Assembly (NCBI GenBank): GCA_024743115.1
Contig: JANSXC010000008.1
Span: forward strand, 124,001 to 188,000
DNA from: a bacterium
Lineage (GTDB): Bacteria > Planctomycetota > UBA1135 > UBA2386
DNA length: 64,000 bases
Reading direction: 5' to 3'
This document shows, one piece after another, positions 24,681-33,796 of this stretch (positions are counted from its first letter, which is position 1; each line of letters starts with the position of its first letter). The notes under the pieces were generated by a model. It was not told the origin of the DNA and did no database searches. It saw nothing but the letters and a program-made list of their open reading frames with translations. Position numbers and translations under genes: made by a program.

Positions 24681-24711
24681 GTTTCGTCGTTCTGGACCAG
24701 ACGTTTTTTTG

Positions 24712-25185
24712 ATGAACCCGGCTCACGTCGTCGCCCTCGTGGCACTGGCGCTCCTGCTCGTTGCGAGCTGGATCGACCTGCGTTCACGCACGATCCCGGA
24801 CTCCTTGTCCGTCGGCCTGCTCGTGCTGGCGCTGCTGGCGACCACGTTCGGCTGGCACGCGGTCACGTTCGCCGATCTCGCGATCGGTGCGGCCGTCGGG
24901 TTCGGGCTGGGCGCGGCGCTGTTCTACCTCGGCGCGTTCGGTGGCGGCGATGCGAAGCTCGCGGCTGGGCTCGGCGCCTGCTGCGGGCTCTGGGGGCTGC
25001 TCGAAGTCCTGTTCGGTACGGCGCTCTTCGGCGGCGTGATCGCGCTCTGGGCGCGCCGGCGTGGACTCGAGACTCTGCCCTACGCGCCCGCGTTCGCGGC
25101 GGGGTTCACTGCCAAGCTCGCCGTGGAGTGGGCCGTGCCGCCCCGCACCGGGCTGTTCGACCTGCTGACCGGAGGCGGTCGATGA
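24712..25185 (+). CDS. cpaA: Prepilin peptidase CpaA/TadV
   Basis: 157 residues, almost entirely hydrophobic helices. The A24 aspartic peptidase active sites are visible: SWIDLRSRTIPD near residue 18 and GGGDAKLAAGLGA near residue 80. It cuts the Gly/Ser bond of the Flp prepilin leader. The short length, without the methylase domain of PilD, is normal for CpaA. ATG 24712 was chosen because it opens the first helix. The stop overlaps the start of the next gene (ATGA at 25182-25185). Confidence 0.9.
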   Translation: MNPAHVVALVALALLLVASWIDLRSRTIPDSLSVGLLVLALLATTFGWHAVTFADLAIGAAVGFGLGAALFYLGAFGGGDAKLAAGLGACCGLWGLLEVLFGTALFGGVIALWARRRGLETLPYAPAFAAGFTAKLAVEWAVPPRTGLFDLLTGGGR

Positions 25186-26063
25186 GCCCCGTCGTTCGCG
25201 CGCAACGCGGCGCCATCCTCGTCGAGTTCGCGGTCGTCGCGTTGGCGCTCTACCTGCTGCTCGGCGCCCTGCTGTCGTTCGGCACGATGATTCAGGCAGC
25301 GCAGGTCGCGCAGGACGTCGCGCGACTGGCCGCCCGCGAACTCGCGTTGACTCCGCTGCCCGCCGCGATCACGTTCGAGGCCGCGCTGGCGGACACCCGG
25401 GACCGCATCTTCGATCCCAACCAGCTCGTCGTCGACCTCGATGCCGTGAGCGCTACCGGGTTCGAACTCGACCAGGTCTTCGCGGCGATGCCGCTCGTCA
25501 ATCGCGCGTTGCGCCCCGTGTTCGTGTTCGACGTGATCGGCACACGGCGCGTGCTCCGCTTTCCCGGTGCCGTGCTCGCTTCGCCCGAACCGACCGCGTT
25601 CAACGCGGGGCTTACGGTGGGGGTGCCGCTGGTGGTCTCGCGGCTCGACCAGGGCGGTGAGATCGTGCGCTGGCTGCCAGTCGTCGAAGAGATTCGGCCC
25701 GATCCGAACGACCCGAGCACCGGTTCGTTCTCGGCGGCCGCGACCGGTTCGGATCGCGGGATGGTCGCATTGCGCATCAACATTCCGGCGACGGCCGCTG
25801 CGCTCGCCGAATACGACGCGCCGGCGACGTGGCCGCCGGGCCCCAACGCCGGGCAACCGCATCGCGTCGGTCCGGTGAGCAGTGAACCGGGTTCGATTCC
25901 GCCCTACGGCAGTCTCGCTGGCGGCGTGCCTGCGAGCGCCGGGCCCGGTCCGATTGCGGGGGAGCTCGGTCTCGGAGAACTCGGCGCCCTCGGTCAACCG
26001 GTCCGACCGTTCCGGCGGGTCTTTCTCGGCCAGGCGTTCTTCCGCCGCGAGGCCTTCCAGTAG
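25182..26063 (+). CDS. tadE: TadE-like pseudopilin/pilus assembly protein
   Basis: 293 residues. The N-terminus has the TadE pattern: a basic leader, then QRGAILVEFAVVALALYLLLGALLSFGTMIQAAQVAQDVARLAARE, with the Glu at position 5 after the predicted Gly cleavage point. The rest is a periplasmic domain, longer than usual for TadE, ending in a Pro/Gly-rich stretch (about 220-280). It would be a minor pilin initiating Flp assembly. GGAGG just before ATG 25182 supports this start. Confidence 0.82.
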   Translation: MSPVVRAQRGAILVEFAVVALALYLLLGALLSFGTMIQAAQVAQDVARLAARELALTPLPAAITFEAALADTRDRIFDPNQLVVDLDAVSATGFELDQVFAAMPLVNRALRPVFVFDVIGTRRVLRFPGAVLASPEPTAFNAGLTVGVPLVVSRLDQGGEIVRWLPVVEEIRPDPNDPSTGSFSAAATGSDRGMVALRINIPATAAALAEYDAPATWPPGPNAGQPHRVGPVSSEPGSIPPYGSLAGGVPASAGPGPIAGELGLGELGALGQPVRPFRRVFLGQAFFRREAFQ

Positions 26064-26171
26064 CGCCACCCGCAGCTCGGCCGCCGCGCCCGACGAACCC
26101 GCCGCCACCTGACACACACGACGCAGCTCGAACCCCGACAGCCTGGACCGACCGACCCGAACCATCGCATC

Positions 26172-27263
26172 ATGAATCGCAACCGCAACGTGTCCCCTCG
26201 CTCCGCGCCCTCGGGCGCGGGGTCGATGCTGTCCAAGATCCTGGTGGTCGTCGCGATCCTGTTCCTCGGGCTCGTCGTTTACACGATCATCAACGGCGAG
26301 CTGCGGCTGCCGTTCGGGGGCGGCGTCGTGTTCGCGTTCGACCGGGAGCAGGAGCAGACCCAGGCGAACGGTCTGCCTGCCGGCACGGTCGCCGTCTACG
26401 GTTGCCCGCGCGAGCTGCCGGCGTTCACGAAGATCACACGTGACCACCTGCTGACTGCCGACGGCCTCTACGTCGTTCCCGTCGTCGAGGAGGCGATCGA
26501 GTCGAACGGCCTGTTCCGCAATGACGTCGAGGGTCTGCAGCGACTGCTCGGTCGCGTGTTGCGGCGGCCGAAACCGGTCAACTTCGCGTTCAAGGAATCC
26601 GACTTCCTGCCGAAGGGTACGCGCCCCGGACCGAGCGCGGGTATTCCGCCCGGCAAGCGCGGAGTCTGGGTCGATATCGCGGACGTGCGGGGACTGTCGG
26701 ATCTGAACGCGGGGGATCGCGTCGATCTCGTCGCCGCCGAGTCCGTGACGCCGAAGGCCGCGACCGCCCGGCCCAAGTGGCTCGGCCAGGTCACCGACCC
26801 GGTGCTCAAGACCCGCCTCGATGGCGTCGCGGCGATGCCGAAGGCCGAACCTGCCGCGCGTTCCTGGGTGCTGGCGCGACAAGCGCTCGTCGTCCAGCCG
26901 GAGCGCGAGCGCAAGCTGCCTGAAGGCGCCGGTAAGAAGGCCGCGACCGTTACCGAGGTGCTGCTCGCGCTGGCGCCCGAGGAGGTCAGCAAGTTCAGCC
27001 GCGCGCTCGCTCGCAAAGTCGAGATCGTCGCGGCGCCGCGCTCGGGTCAGCCCGAGTCGGGTGGCGCCGAGATCGAGGATTCGCAGGTGGCCGCTCCGGC
27101 CGTGGACCTCGAGAAGCTGTTGCACGGTGACGGCGGCACGCCCGGGTCGCTCGGCATGGTCGAGGTGATCCGTGGTGGGGAACGTTCGACTATCACGGTG
27201 CCGCGATCGCCGGAGGAATCCGCTCAGAAGACCTCGCCGGCGCAGGGGACCGGGGGCCGTTGA
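26172..27263 (+). CDS. cpaB: Flp pilus assembly protein CpaB/RcpC
   Basis: 363 residues. One N-terminal membrane helix (ILVVVAILFLGLVVYTIIN) precedes a SAF/ChtBD-like region with VAVYGCPRELPAFTKITRDHL, as in CpaB, then RGVWVDIADVRGLSDLNAGDRVDLV, the conserved RcpC beta-clip region. CpaB is a periplasmic protein contacting the secretin. The C-terminal 100 residues are poorly conserved and end in Ser/Gly/Gln. The stop overlaps the TTG start of the next gene. Confidence 0.85.
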   Translation: MNRNRNVSPRSAPSGAGSMLSKILVVVAILFLGLVVYTIINGELRLPFGGGVVFAFDREQEQTQANGLPAGTVAVYGCPRELPAFTKITRDHLLTADGLYVVPVVEEAIESNGLFRNDVEGLQRLLGRVLRRPKPVNFAFKESDFLPKGTRPGPSAGIPPGKRGVWVDIADVRGLSDLNAGDRVDLVAAESVTPKAATARPKWLGQVTDPVLKTRLDGVAAMPKAEPAARSWVLARQALVVQPERERKLPEGAGKKAATVTEVLLALAPEEVSKFSRALARKVEIVAAPRSGQPESGGAEIEDSQVAAPAVDLEKLLHGDGGTPGSLGMVEVIRGGERSTITVPRSPEESAQKTSPAQGTGGR

Positions 27264-28486
27264 ATTTCGCGCCGCGACAATCGCGTGAGAACGGCACCGT
27301 GTTGGTGTTGTTCGCGCTGCTGCTGGTCGGTCTGTTCGGGCTGCTCGGCGTGCTCGTCGACGGCGGGCGGTTGCGCGTGACCCACCAGCAGATGCTCGCG
27401 GGTGTCGAGCACGCGGCGCTCGAAGGCGTGCGGTTCAAGGATCTCGAGGACGATGCCGGGCGTCGGCTGCGAGCGCGGCAGGCGCTCGAGCGGCAGTGGG
27501 ACGACGACCTCGACCCGCAGAACGGCAGTCGGCTCGACCTTGGCGCCGGGGCGTTGCCCGTGCAACCGGAAGAGGTCGCGCTCGGCGCCAAAATCATGGC
27601 CGCGGCACCGGGTGCTCGGAACTGGCGGCCCGCGGCGGCACTGCAGGACAACCTCGCCAACGCACCGCACGGCGACCTCGTGGCCGGCGCCTTCGTGCCC
27701 GGGTTCGCATTGGCTCTGGAAGACGACGACTTCAACCGCAACGACTTCGTGCCAGTCACGACGGGCAGCGACCCCGGCCTGCTCGCCGCGGCTCCCGCAT
27801 TCCTCGTGCGGCTGCGGCGCACCGACGGTCGGCTCGTGCTCGACGACGTCGCCGACGTCAGCTCCTCCGGACCCGCGTTCGAATGGCTGTGGGCGCGCGG
27901 CGGTGCGTGGCAGGAGCCCGGCGACGGCGAAGTTGCGCAGAGTCGTGCCGACGGACTAACGGTTCGGGCGGCCGGCATCGCGGCCGTCGAACGCGCGCTC
28001 TACGTCAGCACCACACCGGACGGCGCCGCGGTGCTCGCGACCTTCGCGCTGCGAGGCGGCACCGATGCCCCTTGGACGGGCGTGAACGTCGGCGATTCGA
28101 TTACGTTCGACGTGCGCGAGGACGGCGTGTTGCTGGCAGGCACCCTCGAGGCGGGGGTCGTGTCCGCCATCGCGCCGCGGCTGGTCGGTGCCACCGTGGC
28201 CCCGGGCGCGGCGCCGCCCACCGCATCGGCCGTTGCACTCATCGTGCCGGTCTACGGCGTGATCGCCGGGGAGCGACGGGTCGCCGGCTTCGAGCTCGCG
28301 CGCGCTCAGGCGACCGAAACCGCGCTCACCGTCATCCGTGTGCGCGGTGGCGTCTTGCCGAGCGGCGCCTCGGCCGTCGCGCCCGTGACGCTCGACGCCC
28401 GCCTCGCCCTGGCGGCGTCACCCGAACTCCGGGCGCTCCATTTCGCTTTGTCCGAGCCGCTTCAGGCTCCCGTGCTTCGCCGCTGA
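27260..28486 (+). CDS. tadG: TadG-like Flp pilus assembly protein
   Basis: 408 residues. The N-terminus is ENGTVLVLFALLLVGLFGLLGVLVDGG, the TadG/TadE-like membrane helix ending with the VDGGR motif common to TadG-type proteins. The rest is a large extracytoplasmic domain of beta-rich, low-conservation sequence. The start is TTG (27260-27262) overlapping the cpaB stop as TTGA, with GGGGG upstream. It probably acts as a minor or tip component of the pilus. No von Willebrand factor A domain can be recognised, although many TadG proteins have one. Confidence 0.7.
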   Translation: MNFAPRQSRENGTVLVLFALLLVGLFGLLGVLVDGGRLRVTHQQMLAGVEHAALEGVRFKDLEDDAGRRLRARQALERQWDDDLDPQNGSRLDLGAGALPVQPEEVALGAKIMAAAPGARNWRPAAALQDNLANAPHGDLVAGAFVPGFALALEDDDFNRNDFVPVTTGSDPGLLAAAPAFLVRLRRTDGRLVLDDVADVSSSGPAFEWLWARGGAWQEPGDGEVAQSRADGLTVRAAGIAAVERALYVSTTPDGAAVLATFALRGGTDAPWTGVNVGDSITFDVREDGVLLAGTLEAGVVSAIAPRLVGATVAPGAAPPTASAVALIVPVYGVIAGERRVAGFELARAQATETALTVIRVRGGVLPSGASAVAPVTLDARLALAASPELRALHFALSEPLQAPVLRR

Positions 28487-28490
28487 ACCC

Positions 28491-29690
28491 ATGCCACGTC
28501 CCGTTACCGTTCTGCTGGTCGCCGACGACCCCGACTTCGCCGCGGAGTGGCAGGCCGCCCAGTCCGGCCTCGTCGACCATCGGGTGCTGACCCACTCCGC
28601 GAGCACGCCCCGCGAGGCCGTGCAACTCGCTGCGAGTCGCCAGCCCGACGTCGTGTGCCTCGCGCTCGCGACATCGACCGATGCCATGGCCAACCTCGTG
28701 CGCGACATCGTCGACGTCGTGCCGCACGCCGCATTCCTCGCCGTGCTCGATCGACGGCAGTTCGAGAACGGTGATGCCGAGAGCCAGTTCGTCGTCGGAG
28801 CCATGCGGGCCGGAGTGCGCGACTTCCTGCGGCGGCCGCTGTCGTCCAACGAGCTGATGGCCGCGCTGCGACGCGTCGGGGACGGTGCCGCGGCGGCCTT
28901 GCAGCCGCGGCAGAAGGCGGGCCGCGTGGCTTGTTTCGTGAGCAACAAGGGTGGGGTCGGCAAGACCACGCTCGCGGTCAACGTCGCCTGCGAGCTCGCG
29001 CGGCGGGCGCCGGGTCGCGTGCTGCTCGTCGACGCGGCGCTGCAGCTCGGCCTCTGCGCGACGATGCTCGATCTCGATCCCGCGGTGACGATGCACGACA
29101 TCGTGACCCAGATGGATCGCCTCGACGCGACATTGCTGCGCGAGCTCACGGTCTCGCACGATTGCGGCCTGGACCTGCTCGCCGCGCCGGGTGATGCGGT
29201 CGAGGCCGCGGCCGTGACCGAAGAGAGCCTGTCGCGGATCCTCGCCGTGGCGCGCAGCGCGTACGACTACGTGATCGTCGATACGTTTCCGATCCTCGAC
29301 GGCATCGCGATCGCCACGCTCGATCGTTCCGACGAAGTGTGGCAGGTCATCGCGCCGTTGGTGCCGGTCGTGCTCGGCGCCGAGCGCCTGATTGGATTGC
29401 TCGAGAGCGTCGGGGTCGAGCGCGAACGGCAGCGTCTGATCGTCAACGTGTCGGTGCCGGCCCACTCCGGTCGCCTGTCGCCGCAGAACGTTGCCGATCG
29501 ACTCGGCCGCGACATCGATCTCGTGGTGCCGTTCACGCGCGCCGCGGTCTCGGCCTGCAACACCGGTCGGCCGGTCGTCCTCGCCAGTTCGCGGGTGGGG
29601 CGGTTCCGCCGTCGTATCATCGATCTCGCGGATCGCGTCGCCGGGCACGCTACCGTGCCTGCGGGGGCGGCGCTGGAGGCCGACGAATGA
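28491..29690 (+). CDS. cpaE: CpaE/TadZ-like ATPase with pseudo-receiver domain
   Basis: 399 residues. Residues 1-130 look like a response-regulator receiver fold (VTVLLVADDPDFAAEWQAA, then RQPDVVCLALATS), but the phospho-acceptor Asp position is Ala and no LLDxxMP is present. Residues about 140-380 are a ParA/MinD-type ATPase with the deviant Walker A SNKGGVGKTTLAVN and later YDYVIVDTFPIL. TadZ/CpaE proteins place the pilus apparatus at a cell pole. The stop overlaps the start of tadA. Confidence 0.9.
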   Translation: MPRPVTVLLVADDPDFAAEWQAAQSGLVDHRVLTHSASTPREAVQLAASRQPDVVCLALATSTDAMANLVRDIVDVVPHAAFLAVLDRRQFENGDAESQFVVGAMRAGVRDFLRRPLSSNELMAALRRVGDGAAAALQPRQKAGRVACFVSNKGGVGKTTLAVNVACELARRAPGRVLLVDAALQLGLCATMLDLDPAVTMHDIVTQMDRLDATLLRELTVSHDCGLDLLAAPGDAVEAAAVTEESLSRILAVARSAYDYVIVDTFPILDGIAIATLDRSDEVWQVIAPLVPVVLGAERLIGLLESVGVERERQRLIVNVSVPAHSGRLSPQNVADRLGRDIDLVVPFTRAAVSACNTGRPVVLASSRVGRFRRRIIDLADRVAGHATVPAGAALEADE

Positions 29691-31204
29691 CGGATCGAAG
29701 CGACGACACTGCTGCTGAGTCGGCAGCCGCCGAGCCAGGAGTCGGTCGCGCGCCTGCTGGCGTGGATCGCAGTCTGTTCCGAGGGTCGCGCGCCGCGGAG
29801 ATGATCCAGCGCATTCGCCAGTTGCCGGCGGAGTCCGATTCCGAGCGCCGCCAAACCCAGAATCCCACGGAGCCGGCGCGACGCTCGATGACCGACTACG
29901 CGGCGGTCAAGGGCGATCTCCAGTCGCGCCTGCTCGAGCAGCTTTCCGATGGCGATCTGCTCGGCGCGAGCGAGGAGCGCATCGGTGCGTTCGTTTCCGA
30001 GTTCGCCGACGACGTGCTCGCGAACGAGGACCTGCCGCTCAACGCGACAGAACGTGAGCAGCTCGGGCGCGACCTGCTGCAGGAGACGCTCGGCCTCGGA
30101 CCACTCGCGCCGCTCGTGCTCGATCCGGCGGTCACCGACGTGCTCGTCAACGGCCCGAACGACGTCTTCGTTGAACGCTTCGGCCGGCTCGAGCGTTCCG
30201 TCGTGAAGTTCCGCGATGGCGAGCACCTGCTGCGCGTGATCGAACGCATCGCAGCGCGGGTCGGGCGCCGCATCGATCAGTCGGCGCCGATGGCGGACTT
30301 CCGCCTGCCGGACGGCAGTCGCGTCAATGCGACGATTCCGCCGGTGTCGATCGATTACCCGACGCTGTCGATTCGGCGCTTCGGCACCCGCCGACTTCGG
30401 GGTGCGGACCTCCTGCGCTACGGCTCGCTCAGCGAGCCGATGCTCGACTTCCTCCACGTCGCCGTCCGGCACCGCACGAACCTCGTGATCTCGGGCGGCA
30501 CGGGCGCGGGCAAGTCGACGTTGCTCGGTGCGATCGCCGAAGCGATCGGCTCCGACGAACGGATCGTGACCATCGAGGACACGGCGGAACTCCTGCTCGA
30601 TCAGCCGCACGTCGTGCGGATGGAAGGTCGGCCACCCAACACCGAGGGCGCGGGCGAGATCACGATTCGCCAGCTCGTCATCAACTCGCTGCGCATGCGG
30701 CCGGACCGCATCCTCGTCGGTGAGGTTCGCAGCAGCGAGGCGCTCGACATGCTGCAGGCGATGAACACCGGTCACGACGGCAGTCTGACGACGGTGCACG
30801 CCAACTCGCCGCGCGATGCGTTGAGCCGCCTCGAGACCATGGTGCTCATGGCGGGCACGGAGTTGCCCTCGCGCGCGATCCGCGAGCAGATCACCTCGGC
30901 GGTGCAGCTCCTCGTGCACGTGACCCGTAGTGAGGACGGCGTGCGGCGGATTGCGAGCATCAGCGAGATCACCGGGCTCGAAGGCGACACGCCGCTGCTG
31001 CAGGAGCTGTTCCGCTGGCAGCGCACGGGTCGCAGCGAGCGCCGCATCGAAGGCCGCTACGTCGCCACCGGCATCACACCGCGACTCGTCGAACGCCTGC
31101 GTGATCGCGGTGCCGAGGTGCCACAGCAGTGGTTCCGGCCCGACGACGGCCGCAGCACCGGGTTCCGCGATGTCGAGCCGCCGCGCACCGGGGGCGACGA
31201 ATGA
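29687..31204 (+). CDS. tadA: Tad pilus assembly ATPase (CpaF/TadA)
   Basis: 505 residues. An N-terminal ~90-residue charged extension precedes a type II/IV secretion ATPase core. Motifs are [17 protein letters not shown], the Walker [10 protein letters not shown], the Asp box region [19 protein letters not shown], Walker B-type [19 protein letters not shown] and the His box [20 protein letters not shown]. It powers Flp pilus extension and retraction from the cytoplasmic face. ATG 29687 overlaps the cpaE stop and has GGAGG upstream. The C-terminal 60 residues are Arg/Gly rich and not conserved. Confidence 0.95.
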   Translation: MTDRSDDTAAESAAAEPGVGRAPAGVDRSLFRGSRAAEMIQRIRQLPAESDSERRQTQNPTEPARRSMTDYAAVKGDLQSRLLEQLSDGDLLGASEERIGAFVSEFADDVLANEDLPLNATEREQLGRDLLQETLGLGPLAPLVLDPAVTDVLVNGPNDVFVERFGRLERSVVKFRDGEHLLRVIERIAARVGRRIDQSAPMADFRLPDGSRVNATIPPVSIDYPTLSIRRFGTRRLRGADLLRYGSLSEPMLDFLHVAVRHRTNLVISGGTGAGKSTLLGAIAEAIGSDERIVTIEDTAELLLDQPHVVRMEGRPPNTEGAGEITIRQLVINSLRMRPDRILVGEVRSSEALDMLQAMNTGHDGSLTTVHANSPRDALSRLETMVLMAGTELPSRAIREQITSAVQLLVHVTRSEDGVRRIASISEITGLEGDTPLLQELFRWQRTGRSERRIEGRYVATGITPRLVERLRDRGAEVPQQWFRPDDGRSTGFRDVEPPRTGGDE

Positions 31205-31968
31205 CGGCGCAGGCGCCGTTCCTGGAGCGCGCGGCCACGCCGGACCCTGACGCGTTACGCGTCGGCCAGGATGCGGCGGCCGGCCGACCGCTCGTCGGCT
31301 TGTTCTACGGGCTCGTCACCGCGCTCGGCCTGCTGCTGACGTCGCTCTACGTCGAGCTGGCGTGGACGCTGGGCGCGCTCGTCGGCGCGCTGGCGTGGGT
31401 GATCGACGGGCAGATCGTGGCTTCGCGTTCGGTGCGGATCGAAGGTCAGCTCGCCGATGCGCTCGACCTGCTCGGCTCGAGTGTCGCGGCCGGCGTCGGA
31501 CTCGTCGAAGCCCTGGACGGGGTCGTGCGCGAATCGCGCGGTCCACTGCGGCAGGTTCTCGGCGCCGCCGCCGAACGCCTGCGGCTCGGTGACGATCCGC
31601 AGCGGGTCTTCGAGGAAGCGTGGGCGACGCTGCCCGTGCCGGCGTTCCGCTTGCTGACGCACTACCTCAGCGTGCAGTGGCAGAGCGGCGGTGCGCTCGC
31701 GCCGGGGCTGCATGCGATCGCAGAGACGGTGCGGGATCGGGTCAACCTGAGCCGGCGGGTGCACGGTCAGTCGGCCGAAGCCCGCTTCTCGGTGCTGGGC
31801 ATCCTCGCCGTCGTCTACGGCATCGCGTTGCTGGCGTGGACCAACAACCCCGAACGGGTCACGGCGTTTCTCGGCTCAGGCATCGGTGGTGGCATCGCTG
31901 CGGCCTGCGTGCTGCTGCAGGCCGGCGGTGTAATCTGGATGGCGCGGCTCACGCGCATCGAGGTGTGA
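31201..31968 (+). CDS. tadB: Tad inner-membrane protein TadB
   Basis: 255 residues. Two hydrophobic helices near the N-terminus and two at the C-terminus bracket a cytoplasmic GspF-like domain (LADALDLLGSSVAAGVGLVEAL, LAPGLHAIAETVRDRVNLSRRVHGQSAEARFS). TadB with TadC makes the inner-membrane platform on which the TadA ATPase acts. The start overlaps the tadA stop by 4 bases and its stop overlaps the tadC start (TGATG). Confidence 0.88.
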   Translation: MTAQAPFLERAATPDPDALRVGQDAAAGRPLVGLFYGLVTALGLLLTSLYVELAWTLGALVGALAWVIDGQIVASRSVRIEGQLADALDLLGSSVAAGVGLVEALDGVVRESRGPLRQVLGAAAERLRLGDDPQRVFEEAWATLPVPAFRLLTHYLSVQWQSGGALAPGLHAIAETVRDRVNLSRRVHGQSAEARFSVLGILAVVYGIALLAWTNNPERVTAFLGSGIGGGIAAACVLLQAGGVIWMARLTRIEV

Positions 31969-32885
31969 TGCCGTACTGGTTGGGCATTTCGGTTGGCGTT
32001 CTCGCCCTTGCTGCCTTGGTCGCCTGGGCGCGCCAGCGGTCGCAGCGGCTGCGCGCCGAGTATCGCCTGGCGGCTTCGAGCCTCGCGGGAACGCCGCTCA
32101 CCGGCAATGCCGCCGATGCCGGCATTCCCGATGCCGGGCTCGCACGCTGGCTCTACCTCGCCGGCGATCGGCGTCCCGATGCCACGCTGCGATTCTGGTT
32201 CCGGACTGTTCTGCTCGGCGTGCTGGGGATTCTGATCGGTGGTCTGCTCTGGTTCACCGGCGTGACGGCGCGCATGACGACCGACCTCACGTTGATCCCG
32301 GGCCGGGTCGGCTACCTGTTCGTTCCCGTCGTGCACGCGCTGCCAGTCTTGCTCATGCTGTTCATGGCGGCAGTCCCCGCGGTCCGCGTCCGGCGTCAGC
32401 GCCGCGCCCGGGTGCGGGTGATCCTGCGGGATCTGTATCCGGTGCTCGAGTTGTTCGCGAGTCTGGCGCAGGCCGGCCTCGCGTTCGACGGCGCGCTCGC
32501 GCGCATCGTGCCCACGCTCGGCCCCGAACGCCCGCTCGGTCGCGAGTTCATGACGTTCCAGGCCGAGATCATGAGTGGTGCCGATCGCACGCAGTGCTTC
32601 CGGCGCTTCGCGCGCCGGATCGAACTGCCGCAGATCGGCAGTCTGACGTCGGCGTTGATCCGCGCCCAGGAGGCCGGCATCGGTCTGGCCGATACCTTGC
32701 GGCGCCAGGCGGACGACCTTCGCGGTGACTTGCGCGAACGCGCTCTGGCTCGCGCGCAGTCGCTGCCTGCCCGGCTCGTGTTTCCGCTCGTGCTCTGTTT
32801 CCTGCCGGGCATCTTCGTGATGAGTCTCGGCCCCGCGTTCTACGGATTCCTGGTCGGCACCGCCGGCTTCGGCAACACTCGATGA
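31968..32885 (+). CDS. tadC: Tad inner-membrane protein TadC
   Basis: 305 residues. It has membrane helices at the N-terminus, at about 80-100 and 120-145, and at the C-terminus (LVFPLVLCFLPGIFVMSLGPAFYGF). The GspF-like cytoplasmic helical domain contains RVRVILRDLYPVLELFASLAQAGLAFDGALARI and QIGSLTSALIRAQEAGIGLADTLRRQADDLR, conserved TadC features. It is the partner of TadB. It overlaps both neighbours by 1-4 bases. Confidence 0.88.
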   Translation: MPYWLGISVGVLALAALVAWARQRSQRLRAEYRLAASSLAGTPLTGNAADAGIPDAGLARWLYLAGDRRPDATLRFWFRTVLLGVLGILIGGLLWFTGVTARMTTDLTLIPGRVGYLFVPVVHALPVLLMLFMAAVPAVRVRRQRRARVRVILRDLYPVLELFASLAQAGLAFDGALARIVPTLGPERPLGREFMTFQAEIMSGADRTQCFRRFARRIELPQIGSLTSALIRAQEAGIGLADTLRRQADDLRGDLRERALARAQSLPARLVFPLVLCFLPGIFVMSLGPAFYGFLVGTAGFGNTR

Positions 32886-33640
32886 TCTCGATGTCTCTTC
32901 GCCTCGCTTCGCTGCTCGCCGTCGCGACGTTCTCCGCCGCCTGCGCCGTCTGGGACCCCGACTGGGAGCCGGATCCGGACCAGCACCTGCGCCAGCTCCT
33001 GGCTCCGTTCGAGTCCGATGGCGGTCCCCGCGAGATTTCGCGCGAGCGACTGCGCGCGGCCGTGGAGCGGCTCGCCGCGCGCCATCCGAGCCATCTGCGT
33101 TGTCAGGTCGCGGCCGCGATTCTGACCTTCGACAACGGCGATCGGTTGCGCGCGCAGGGCTACGCCGATCAGGCGCTCGCGATCGCGCCCGATCACGTCG
33201 AGGCGCGCGCGCTGCGGGTCCGCATCGCGGTTGCGGACGGCAACCTCGATCTGGCGCGCCGTCTCGTCGACGACGGCCTGCAGCAGCGGCCCGAGTCCGC
33301 GACGTTGCACGAGTCCTCGGCCTGGGTACATCAGCTAAAGGGCGAGCCGGAGGCCGCGCTGGCGGCGTTGGGCGTCGCCGAGCGCCTCGGTGCGCCGCGA
33401 TGGCGGACCGAATACAATCGCGGTCTGCTTGCCGAGGAACGCAATGATCTCGCGGCGGCGGAGCGGCACTACGAGGCCGCGCTCGCGACCGCGAAAGAAG
33501 GCGAGGGGAACGGCGAGGGGCCGGAAGAAGAGGGGAAGAAGGAGAATCAGGAGACGCGGGACGACGGTCCGGGTGCCGAAGCCGGCCGTGACGTGGTACG
33601 TCGTCGCCTCGCCGGCCTGCGAGCCCGCCGCGGCCACTGA
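32882..33640 (+). CDS. tadD: TPR lipoprotein TadD
   Basis: 252 residues. A lipoprotein signal (SLRLASLLAVATFSAAC) precedes several helical TPR-like repeats, from about residue 50 to 205, with the motif AEERNDLAAAERHYEAALA near the end. The last 45 residues are highly charged (Glu, Lys, Arg, Gly). TadD lipoproteins assist secretin placement in the outer membrane. It is the final gene of the Tad locus; 156 bases follow before fdsA, containing a short GGCTAC repeat. Confidence 0.8.
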   Translation: MISMSLRLASLLAVATFSAACAVWDPDWEPDPDQHLRQLLAPFESDGGPREISRERLRAAVERLAARHPSHLRCQVAAAILTFDNGDRLRAQGYADQALAIAPDHVEARALRVRIAVADGNLDLARRLVDDGLQQRPESATLHESSAWVHQLKGEPEAALAALGVAERLGAPRWRTEYNRGLLAEERNDLAAAERHYEAALATAKEGEGNGEGPEEEGKKENQETRDDGPGAEAGRDVVRRRLAGLRARRGH

Positions 33641-33796
33641 GCTGCGAGGCGGCTACGGCTACGGCTACGGCCGCGACAGCGGCTCGCGGCCATGGCCCGC
33701 GACCGCGTACCGACCGGCCGGACTTGACGCCGCCACCCGGTGTGAGTGCACTACACCGTTGCCCGGCCGGGGTTTCTGGCTGGGCAAGACCCAGCG

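Noticed and set aside
25878-25915. A tRNA T-loop-like string (GGTTCGATTCC) in the TadE gene
   Set aside because: It lies in frame inside a convincing coding sequence, and no acceptor or anticodon stems can be built around it.
33650-33672. GGCTAC triple repeat between tadD and fdsA as a regulatory element
   Set aside because: Only three 6-bp copies with no symmetry; likely chance or minor slippage.
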